Below are positions 1 through 5,455 of a stretch of DNA of 5,882 bases, piece after piece. Position numbers and translations under genes: made by a program. This DNA comes from Candidatus Obscuribacterales bacterium. GTDB taxonomy: Bacteria; Cyanobacteriota; Vampirovibrionia; Obscuribacterales; Obscuribacteraceae. The notes beneath the pieces are model-generated. The model made no database searches and had not been told where the DNA came from. It saw only the letters and a list, made by a program, of their open reading frames with translations. The stretch spans positions 1-5,882 of the forward strand of contig JAKFVJ010000378.1 of NCBI GenBank assembly GCA_021732245.1. The letters are read 5' to 3'. The stretch's first letter is position 1. Each line of letters opens with the position of its first letter.

Positions 1-1
1 T

Positions 2-67
2 CCCGACTTTCTCTTTTCTTCGATTGAAGACACTGATTCTGTTGTTGAAGCCATCTTCGCCAAATAA
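2..67 (+). CDS. C-terminal end of an unidentified gene (partial)
   Basis: An open frame enters from the left edge and ends at TAA 65-67. It encodes 21 residues, starting PDFLFSSIED and finishing VVEAIFAK. The tail is too short for a secure family call. The pattern Pro-Asp, hydrophobic stretch, Ser, then a short acidic and hydrophobic helix resembles the end of many HAD-superfamily phosphatases (PD-x-hydrophobic-x-S-hydrophobic-x-E/D-L), but that is only a resemblance. It lies in the same direction as folK and 63 bases upstream of its start. The -10-like box between them suggests folK need not depend on its promoter. It could equally be the chance tail of another protein, so the reading frame is inferred from position and from the absence of a competing signal. 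Confidence 0.4.
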   Translation, partial: PDFLFSSIEDTDSVVEAIFAK

Positions 68-86
68 AAAAATTCGATAAACTCGC

Positions 87-92
87 TATAAT
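87..92 (+). promoter_or_regulatory. Putative -10 box for the folK-acpS-CPBP operon
   Basis: A perfect TATAAT lies in the AT-rich gap between the upstream stop and folK. Transcription would start near 99, about 30 bases before the GTG. No good -35 hexamer is present at 16-18 base spacing (the sequence there is A-rich), so this is supported by the -10 match and position only. Confidence 0.45.
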
Positions 93-130
93 TGGCAGCT
101 CGTAATAAGGCTGGTTAACGAGGATGCCAG

Positions 131-694
131 GTGGCAAGTACTGAGCCTAAAACTGCAAAAACAACTAGGGCCTATGTCGGCATGGGTTCTAATGAGGGCG
201 ACAGAGTCGGCTATGTGCAACAAGCCATGCAGTTGCTCAAAGACATTCCTGGCGTTGAAATTGTTGAATGTTCCAGCCTTTATGAAACAGAACCAGTAGG
301 TGGGCAATATAGCCGCTGGTTTGTAAATGCCGTTGCCGCTATCGATACAAGCCTGCAAGCAGTTGATTTGTTGGATGTCTGCCGAGACATAGAAGCCAGA
401 CTCAATGAAATGCATGGCAATCAGAAGGCACAACGGGGTTCCAAAGAACGCACGCGGATTATTGATATGGACATCTTGTTTTATGGATCAACCGTCGTTA
501 AAGATGATTACCTGGTAGTACCGCACCCACATCTACATGAACGGGCGTACGCGCTTGTTCCTTTGCTGGAAATCGCGCCTGATTTTAATCATCCAAGTTT
601 AGACAAAACAATTACAGAACTGCACGAAGAATTACCCGAACCCGAACTTGTCTACTTATATGGAACAAGACAAGAAGACGAGGAAGAATCTTAA
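131..694 (+). CDS. folK: 2-amino-4-hydroxy-6-hydroxymethyldihydropteridine pyrophosphokinase (HPPK)
   Basis: Cytoplasmic folate-pathway enzyme. It transfers pyrophosphate from ATP to 6-hydroxymethyl-7,8-dihydropterin, making the substrate of dihydropteroate synthase. The 187 residues show the whole family pattern: YVGMGSNEGDR at 15-25 (N-terminal beta strand and pterin loop), SSLYETEPVGG at 48-58, WFVNAV at 63-68, the signature RTRIIDMDILFYG at 107-119, and PHPHLHERAYALVPLLEIAPD at 131-151. Asp112 and Asp114 match the two Mg-binding aspartates (E. coli D95 and D97), and Arg109 matches R92. The start is GTG 131, preceded by GAGG at 120-123 with 7 bases of spacing. The ATG at 124 is out of frame and meets a stop at once. 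The protein is somewhat longer than the roughly 160-residue E. coli enzyme because of a polar N-terminal extension of about 13 residues and an acidic C-terminal tail. folB and folP, common partners, are not visible here; acpS follows 7 bases after the stop. Confidence 0.95.
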   Translation: MASTEPKTAKTTRAYVGMGSNEGDRVGYVQQAMQLLKDIPGVEIVECSSLYETEPVGGQYSRWFVNAVAAIDTSLQAVDLLDVCRDIEARLNEMHGNQKAQRGSKERTRIIDMDILFYGSTVVKDDYLVVPHPHLHERAYALVPLLEIAPDFNHPSLDKTITELHEELPEPELVYLYGTRQEDEEES

Positions 695-701
695 TTCGGT
701 A

Positions 702-1097
702 ATGAAAGATGAACTCAACATCCGTGTGGGGACAGACATCTGCTCGGTGAGACGAGTTGCAGAGGCTTACGAGCGTTTTGGCGAGCGATTTTTAGCTCGC
801 ATTTTGACAGATGCTGAGCGTGAATATGCACTGGCTTCAAACGCCCACACAGTTTCCCGAATCGCTGGAAGATTCGCCGTGAAAGAGGCAACAGCCAAAG
901 CTTTGGGTGTCGGCTGGCGCGGTCTTAGTTTTAAGGAAATTGAAGTCGTTAAAGATAAGAGTGGTAAACCCGGACTTAAATTTCACGGAAGGGCGGCACA
1001 AATTGCCCATGACCAGAATCTCTCGCATTGGGAGATAAGCATTAGTCATGAACATGAATTTGCCGTCGCCTTTGTTCTTGCCCACAATGGAAGATAA
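702..1097 (+). CDS. acpS: Holo-[acyl-carrier-protein] synthase
   Basis: Transfers the 4'-phosphopantetheine arm from coenzyme A to a serine of acyl carrier protein, activating fatty acid synthesis in the cytoplasm. Of the 131 residues, IRVGTDICSVRRV at 7-19 holds the Mg-binding Asp12 (Asp8 in short homologues). FGERFLARILTDAERE at 26-41 is the usual second block. GRFAVKEATAKALGVG at 57-71 holds catalytic Glu62 and CoA-contacting Lys61. The C-terminal strand WEISISHEHEFAVAFVL at 110-126 is the SLSH-type motif with His116. I chose ATG 702 because it gives the family length and puts the first motif six residues from the Met. In-frame TTG 648 and ATG 660 would add a charged stretch encoded inside folK. 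A purine-rich GAGGAAG at 680-686 is further than ideal from 702, so coupling to folK translation is likely. The gene overlaps the next one by 11 bases. Confidence 0.93.
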   Translation: MKDELNIRVGTDICSVRRVAEAYERFGERFLARILTDAEREYALASNAHTVSRIAGRFAVKEATAKALGVGWRGLSFKEIEVVKDKSGKPGLKFHGRAAQIAHDQNLSHWEISISHEHEFAVAFVLAHNGR

Positions 1098-4000
1098 AAA
1101 GACCAAGAATAAAGGACAAGTAAGCCACGATAAAAAATGGCTGTTTTTACTTGTCGTGCTTGGTTTAATCGGCATGATTTCCTACTGCTTTAAGGCAGAT
1201 GAAGTTTTTCCGGCAGCTTCGATTGATTTGCGATTAGGACAAAGCAAAGTTCAGGCAATTGCAAAAAACTGGGCACAAGAAGCCGGCTACATCAAGGAAA
1301 ACCCAAAAGTCTCAACTGTATTTGATTACGACAACGAATCAAAGACTTTTCTCGAATATGAACTTGGCTCAAAAGAAGCCAACAACTTAATGAGAGGTGA
1401 TCTGCCTGTCTGGTATTGGGCTACGCGTATGTGCGAGCCATTGCAGATGGAGCAATTTCTTTGTCAGGTCAGTCCAAGCGGCAAGCTTGTTGCCTTTAAT
1501 CGCCAATTGCCAAATGACTATGCGCTTCCTTCAATAAGTCACGATGAAGCATTTGCCTTAGCCAAAACTTTTGTCGAAACAAAAGTCGGCATTCCATTAA
1601 CTAAATTCACCAGGATTAAACACGGAACAACATCGCAGGTTAAGCGATCGGATCATTTCTTCACGTGGGAAAACAAACAAGACGCCTATGCCGGTGCTCA
1701 TTTAAGAATTGATGTAAATGTTTCCGGCAATCAAATAACCTCATTCGACAATTACTTGCACGTACCGGAAGCCTGGGAACGCAAATTCAGCAAGTTGCGC
1801 TCCTACAACGAATTGCTCACTGACTTAGCCAGCGTTTTCCTTTCTATGCTAAACGTCGCAACGGTATTCATTTTCCTCTGGGCATTTTCCGGCGGTCTTA
1901 TCCGCTGGCGCTTTGCTGTCTTTGCCGGCTTGTTTGTAAGCTTAGTTAGCCTGGGTGAGTCACTTAATTCTTTACCGCGCGCCATACACAGTTATTCAAC
2001 GACAATTGCCTACGATGCCTTTCTCACCGATTACTACGTAAACACGCTAACCAGCGCCGCCACCACATTTTTGCAATCGACTGTATTGGCCGGTGCTGCC
2101 GAAGCACTCTATCGGCTTAGCTTTCCCAAAGCTATTGCTCTCGAACATCTGTTCACCAAAGCCTCGCTGGCTGTACGCCAGACATTTAGAGGACTTGTTG
2201 CCGGTCATGGACTTTTCGGCATACACCTTGGCTGGGTTGTCTTCTACTACTTGTTTGGTCGTGGTCTGGGATTTTGGTCACCACTGGATGTGCAAAATGC
2301 CGAGACACTCAGCTCCTACGTTCCTTCCTTCTCCGCCGCCTACATAGGCGTATGGGCGGCTTTTACTGAAGAATTTCTCTATCGCATTCTTGGCACAACA
2401 ATTCTCACCAAAGTCTTCAAGAATTTCTGGGTGGCAAATATCCTGCAAGCCGCCGCCTGGGCTTTCATGCACAGCAACTACCCACAAGAGCCGCCGTATG
2501 CTCGTGGTCTTGAGTTGACGGTTGTAGGTTTCACTTACGGTCTAATTCTCAAATACTTTGGTATCTTGCCTTGCCTAATATCACACTATATTTTCGACAC
2601 TTTCTTAGGTGTCGTACCGTTATTGAGTTCAAGCTTGCCGGCATTAAAAGCACAGGCAGTAATTGTCGTTGTGCCATTTGCCATTGCCTTAGCTGTTAGC
2701 GCTTATCTGCTGATAAAGGCGGCAAAAGAAGGAAAAGATGTTGAACCGGATAATTTTCTAAATGCCGCCATCGAGAAGAAGGAGCAGTCGGTAATTCTCA
2801 ATGAAATACTGCCTGAGTCGAGCTTTAATTACCAACCGTTGAAGCGCGGCACACGCATTGTGCTCTTTGCACTCTTGGCGTTGTTTACCCTCATCCAATT
2901 TTCCTTTTATCCAATCCAAATAGGCTCAGGAAGCAAACTTTCCATATCGCGCGACGAAGCAATAGTAATTGCTCAAGACTATTTGACGAAAAAGAATCTG
3001 GACATAACAGGCAGATCCATTGTTGCCTGGGTGGGCGAAGATATTAACGGTCACGAAATGCAATACGCAATGGAAAAGATAAAGTTCCAAAAAACCCTCG
3101 ATCTATCGCGAAGCGTATATAAAGGACTTCTCTGGCGAGTGCGCTTTTTCCGCCCACTGGATCCTCAGGTTTATCTCGTTAGCATCGATGGGCAAGGCGA
3201 TCCAGTCTCATTCTCAGTTGCTCTTGATGAAGATGCTGAAGGACAAAAACTCACTCGCGAACAAGCACAAAACTTATCCGAGAAGTACCTAAAGAGCGAG
3301 CAACGTGAATACTTGCCTCTAACTCAGTTGGATGTTTTTGACTCAGCTCGTTCAAAACGCAATGACTATAGCTTGAGATACAAATCAGAAAAACTTTCAC
3401 TCCCTGACGCCGAATTTCGCGTCAACGTCAGTTGCTTGGGAAATTTAGTTTGCAACTTCACGAGAAACTGGCAGTTGCCGGATAAATGGTTATTTGAAAA
3501 AGCTCGCCGTACAACAAAAGATCAAGTAAGCCAATATCTCGCTATCGGGCTGAATCTCATTACTCTTGTATTAGTCATTTGGTGGTTAAAAGGTCTTGCC
3601 GCTACAGGTCCAATTCACTGGCGACCAGCCATCCTTCTATCTGTTCCTATAGTGCTTACGCTCATACCACAGTCCTTAAATGACTTGCCTGAACTGTTTT
3701 TGGTTTATGACACAAGCAACCCGGTTGACACTTTCCTCACAGGACAATTCGTCAGGCAAATACTTACGTACATCTCCTGGCTGGCCGTGACTTGCGCAAC
3801 CGCTGCCTTTTCGCTTGCGGCATTCCGAATCCTGTCACCACACTCCCCCGTCAACACAATCATCAAAGCAACAATTAGCCAAAAGGAAGACGACCGACCG
3901 GGCAATCAAAAAGATCTCTGGATTGATGCCATTCTGGTGGGTTACACATTCGGTATCGGCTGGCAGGCTATGGACGTCTTGCGCGTTTACCTGCAAACTC

Positions 4001-4488
4001 TATTTTCACCATCCGTCATGATTGCGCCACTCGATGCCGTTACAAAACTTGCGGGCGTCATTAGTCCGTCGATAGAAACAATTACCGACGCCTTTATCAC
4101 AGGAACATTTACCGCTCTTACAGCCGCCAGTTTGGCAGGACTATACGCCAAGTATGTGGACAAGCGCAGTCACTATTTCATCGCAAGTCTTGCTATTGCT
4201 CTTGCCTTGAATGTAAGCTATCGCTACTACCAAGATATAGTCATCGGAACCTTATTCTATTTTCTCGGTGCCATTGTGCTCTGGCTTCTCATTGCGCGTT
4301 TTGCCAAAACCAATGCTCTTGCTTATTTCTTATTAGGCGCCAGCTACGTCATGTCGTATGCATTAAGGTTGCTCATAGGCTACAGCCCAGGCTTATTCGC
4401 CAATGACATAGCAATCATTGCCTTGATACTTTTAAGTCCAGTTATTTACCTGATGTTGCTCAAAGTTAAGCGCAAGAGAAGCAATTAG
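1087..4488 (+). CDS. Giant CPBP-family membrane protease with a tandem internal duplication
   Basis: The protein has 1133 residues, against roughly 200-300 for a plain CPBP (CAAX protease / Abi, PF02517-type) protein. What is seen: a basic N-terminus and TM at about 17-35; an ectodomain at about 42-245 containing Cys116 and Cys126; then about nine hydrophobic segments to about 546. These include EEFLYR at 428-433 (EExxxR), His462 in WAFMH (FxxxH position, Trp for Phe) and HYIFD at 500-504 (HxxxD), the glutamate and metal-ligand motifs of CPBP intramembrane metalloproteases. A charged, probably cytoplasmic linker at about 544-588 leads into a second round: TM at about 590-610, ectodomain at about 612-815, and a multi-TM domain to the end. 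The halves align visibly (VPEAW 226-230 with LPDKW 797-801; SISHDEA 149-155 with SISRDEA 619-625). In copy two the motif positions read Ala1010, Leu1011, Ser1015, Ser1044, Phe1081 and Ala1085, so it should be inactive. ATG 1087 lacks a clear ribosome site and overlaps acpS by 11 bases, implying coupling. ATG 1048, 14 bases after GGAG, is a less likely alternative. Substrate unknown; the family includes prenyl-protein and bacteriocin-related processing enzymes. Confidence 0.85.
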   Translation: MEDKKTKNKGQVSHDKKWLFLLVVLGLIGMISYCFKADEVFPAASIDLRLGQSKVQAIAKNWAQEAGYIKENPKVSTVFDYDNESKTFLEYELGSKEANNLMRGDLPVWYWATRMCEPLQMEQFLCQVSPSGKLVAFNRQLPNDYALPSISHDEAFALAKTFVETKVGIPLTKFTRIKHGTTSQVKRSDHFFTWENKQDAYAGAHLRIDVNVSGNQITSFDNYLHVPEAWERKFSKLRSYNELLTDLASVFLSMLNVATVFIFLWAFSGGLIRWRFAVFAGLFVSLVSLGESLNSLPRAIHSYSTTIAYDAFLTDYYVNTLTSAATTFLQSTVLAGAAEALYRLSFPKAIALEHLFTKASLAVRQTFRGLVAGHGLFGIHLGWVVFYYLFGRGLGFWSPLDVQNAETLSSYVPSFSAAYIGVWAAFTEEFLYRILGTTILTKVFKNFWVANILQAAAWAFMHSNYPQEPPYARGLELTVVGFTYGLILKYFGILPCLISHYIFDTFLGVVPLLSSSLPALKAQAVIVVVPFAIALAVSAYLLIKAAKEGKDVEPDNFLNAAIEKKEQSVILNEILPESSFNYQPLKRGTRIVLFALLALFTLIQFSFYPIQIGSGSKLSISRDEAIVIAQDYLTKKNLDITGRSIVAWVGEDINGHEMQYAMEKIKFQKTLDLSRSVYKGLLWRVRFFRPLDPQVYLVSIDGQGDPVSFSVALDEDAEGQKLTREQAQNLSEKYLKSEQREYLPLTQLDVFDSARSKRNDYSLRYKSEKLSLPDAEFRVNVSCLGNLVCNFTRNWQLPDKWLFEKARRTTKDQVSQYLAIGLNLITLVLVIWWLKGLAATGPIHWRPAILLSVPIVLTLIPQSLNDLPELFLVYDTSNPVDTFLTGQFVRQILTYISWLAVTCATAAFSLAAFRILSPHSPVNTIIKATISQKEDDRPGNQKDLWIDAILVGYTFGIGWQAMDVLRVYLQTLFSPSVMIAPLDAVTKLAGVISPSIETITDAFITGTFTALTAASLAGLYAKYVDKRSHYFIASLAIALALNVSYRYYQDIVIGTLFYFLGAIVLWLLIARFAKTNALAYFLLGASYVMSYALRLLIGYSPGLFANDIAIIALILLSPVIYLMLLKVKRKRSN

Positions 4489-4922
4489 CCTTCCTGAGTT
4501 GCTTCTTCTATATTTATCAATTCATCAGGCAGTACTGGTCGGCCTATGGACATTGCCACCATGAGGCATTGATCCACCTTTTCCATGATGTCCTGAGGAA
4601 AGACACCAATTTTGTTGACCAGCAATGTTTTAGGAATGGTGGCAATCACGGTACAGTCAATAACGCTATCAAGTCGCAAGCCGGCGCTTTGCCCTTCCGG
4701 CGTATTCATGCGCACCACAACTTGCGTGGGTTCGCGAGTTGCGCGCGTTGTGTTGCTTGTTAAAGGAACCAATAGGACATCGTCAAGGCGTGCATTATTT
4801 GCATCGGCAGAAATAATCACAGCAGGTCTTCGCTTAGTCTGCGTCGATCCCTCATCTGTCGTGTAAGGGAATGAAACTAAGACCACATCGCCTTTTCTGT
4901 ATAAGGGCGGTTTGCTGGACAT
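4485..4922 (-). CDS. MazF/PemK-family endoribonuclease toxin, apparently without an adjacent antitoxin
   Basis: Predicted sequence-specific, ribosome-independent mRNA interferase of the PemK/MazF fold (PF02452-type). The 145 residues begin with the family hallmark RKGDVVLVSFPY at 9-20. A loop rich in Thr, Glu and Lys follows, then RRPAVIISAD at 31-40, DDVLLVPLTSN at 47-57 and GLRLDSVIDCTVIATIPK at 81-98 (the usual strand followed by the DS.I.T.P pattern), ending in a helix. By comparison with B. subtilis MazF, Arg32 and Thr55 are the likely catalytic pair, and both are present. The protein is longer than a typical MazF of about 110-120 residues, through a short N-terminal extension and an acidic C-terminal tail. 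ATG at 4922 has only a weak GAGA four bases upstream, with a perfect -10 box further up. The stop overlaps the stop of the convergent membrane-protein gene. No MazE-like gene lies directly upstream; the nearest gene on the same strand is an 80-residue unknown beyond a terminator. Confidence 0.85.
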   Translation of the reverse strand: MSSKPPLYRKGDVVLVSFPYTTDEGSTQTKRRPAVIISADANNARLDDVLLVPLTSNTTRATREPTQVVVRMNTPEGQSAGLRLDSVIDCTVIATIPKTLLVNKIGVFPQDIMEKVDQCLMVAMSIGRPVLPDELINIEEATQEG

Positions 4923-4942
4923 ATTTTCTCTAATTCGTGAAC

Positions 4943-4954
4943 TAGTAAGTACTA
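4943..4954. promoter_or_regulatory. Small palindrome at the MazF-gene transcription start, possible operator
   Basis: TAGTA-AG-TACTA is an inverted repeat with 5-base arms and a 2-base centre. It lies just downstream of the -10 box and covers the predicted start point, where a repressor would block initiation. Toxin genes of this class are usually autoregulated through such sites. Short palindromes also arise by chance in AT-rich DNA. Confidence 0.3.
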
Positions 4955-4957
4955 TCC

Positions 4958-4987
4958 ATTATAAAGCTCTTGAAAATAGTCGATCAA
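4958..4987 (-). promoter_or_regulatory. Sigma70-type promoter of the MazF-like gene
   Basis: Read on the minus strand, TTGATC (4987-4982) is followed after 18 bases by a perfect TATAAT (4963-4958). Transcription would start near 4951, leaving a leader of about 29 bases before the ATG at 4922. The -35 matches the consensus at four of six positions and overlaps the T-tract of the upstream terminator. Confidence 0.6.
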
Positions 4988-5009
4988 AAAGGGCGCATGC
5001 AATGCGCCC
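4986..5009 (-). terminator. Rho-independent terminator of the 80-residue gene
   Basis: On the minus strand a perfect 8-bp GC-rich stem (GGGCGCAT / ATGCGCCC) closes a 3-base loop and is followed at once by five Ts. It begins 31 bases past the stop at 5041. The plus strand has no T-tract after the stem, so it should work only leftward. It insulates the toxin gene from its upstream neighbour. Confidence 0.85.
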
Positions 5010-5040
5010 CTACAAAAACTTCAATAAAACCGATAACGAA

Positions 5041-5283
5041 TTAGGCGTCGTAGACTTCCAACGACTCATCGTGCTCGGAAAGTCTAACTAGAGCCGCAGT
5101 GCCTGCTTGGTGCACGACACGCTGGGCTGCCCGCTTGGAGAACAAACGGTCAACATAAGGCTTGACCCTGTGTTGCATAACTGAATTCATAACCAAACCG
5201 GCAATCTCAAGCAGTGCAGGTTCTAACGCCTGTACCTTTTGATTAGCCTCGTTGGGCTCGCCTTTCTTTGATCCACGGGACAT
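5041..5283 (-). CDS. Small protein of unknown function (80 residues)
   Basis: Not recognised. The ATG at 5283 is preceded by AGGAG (5295-5291) with 7 bases of spacing, the best ribosome site in the window. An extended -10 lies upstream and an intrinsic terminator follows, so it is almost certainly a real, separately transcribed gene. The first 16 residues are polar and rich in Lys, Gly and Glu, and look disordered. From about 17 to 70 the sequence looks wholly helical, with segments ALEPALLEIAGLVMNSVM at 19-36, VKPYVDRLFSKRAAQRVV at 40-57 and TAALVRLSE at 62-70, then an acidic tail. There is no signal peptide, TM segment or Cys. The spacing of three amphipathic helices suggests a small oligomerising or nucleic-acid-associated protein, which is inference only. 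It lies upstream of the MazF-like gene on the same strand, but the terminator between them argues against an ordinary antitoxin-toxin operon. Confidence 0.75.
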   Translation of the reverse strand: MSRGSKKGEPNEANQKVQALEPALLEIAGLVMNSVMQHRVKPYVDRLFSKRAAQRVVHQAGTAALVRLSEHDESLEVYDA

Positions 5284-5322
5284 TTAGCTTCTCCTAACAG
5301 CCCCTAATTCAATTAAACGCGA

Positions 5323-5331
5323 AGTATAACA
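5323..5331 (-). promoter_or_regulatory. Putative extended -10 promoter of the 80-residue gene
   Basis: On the minus strand TGTTATACT gives an extended -10 (TGn plus TATACT, five of six to consensus) about 40 bases before the ATG. No convincing -35 exists at the right spacing, which fits an extended -10 promoter. The start of transcription would be near 5316. Confidence 0.5.
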
Positions 5332-5342
5332 TGGGTTGCAAG

Positions 5343-5353
5343 TAAGTGACTTA
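5343..5353. repeat. Short palindrome upstream of the 80-residue gene
   Basis: TAAGT-G-ACTTA is an inverted repeat with 5-base arms. It lies on the upstream side of the extended -10 box, roughly over the -35 region, so it could bind a regulator. Its left part, AGTAAGT, also occurs in the palindrome at the MazF-like gene (4944-4950). It is short enough to be chance. Confidence 0.25.
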
Positions 5354-5366
5354 TATTTTTAATCTT

Positions 5367-5403
5367 GGAAATGCCGGATTTTATCTGGCACTGCCTCATT
5401 TCC
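5367..5403. repeat. Nested inverted repeat in the gap after the B12-binding gene
   Basis: Outer arms GGAAATG (5367-5373) and CATTTCC (5397-5403) pair over 7 bp. Inside, TGCCGGAT (5372-5379) pairs with ATCTGGCA (5383-5390) across a TTT loop, with one G-U on the plus strand and one mismatch on the minus strand. The two pairings share two bases and so compete slightly. On the minus strand it lies about 50 bases after the B12-binding gene stop and could act as a weak terminator, but no clean T-tract follows. The rest of the 172-base gap (5284-5455) holds only the promoter and palindrome listed separately. Confidence 0.4.
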
Positions 5404-5455
5404 CTATATTCCACGCCAGTACGGTTTTCAGACAATCAGCAGGTTGAGTTTTCTG

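Noticed and set aside
86..433. Minus-strand open frame of 115 codons opposite folK
   Set aside because: It is a shadow of a gene with complete family motifs, and its translation looks like no known protein.
648..701. Longer acpS start at TTG 648 or ATG 660
   Set aside because: These would add 18 or 14 charged residues encoded inside folK before the conserved GTDI motif. ATG 702 gives the family length.
1048..1086. Earlier ATG 1048 for the CPBP gene, with GGAG upstream
   Set aside because: It would overlap acpS by 50 bases and put an unlikely proline-rich stretch before the basic N-terminus. GGAG spacing of 13 bases is also long. Not fully excluded.
837..1175. Minus-strand open frame of 112 codons across the acpS/CPBP junction
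   Set aside because: It lies opposite two well-supported genes and has no recognisable domain or ribosome site.
3705..4021. Overlapping short frames on both strands inside the second CPBP copy
   Set aside because: They are fully contained in the long frame. The main frame shows continuous homology to the first half, so they are not evidence of a frameshift.
4680..4701. GCCGG...CCGGC stem as a terminator for the plus-strand operon
   Set aside because: Only 5 bp with a long loop, inside the toxin coding sequence, and no T-tract follows.
4569..4866. Plus-strand frames opposite the MazF-like gene as a possible antisense-encoded antitoxin
   Set aside because: No ribosome site or antitoxin-like sequence; composition is that of an antisense shadow.
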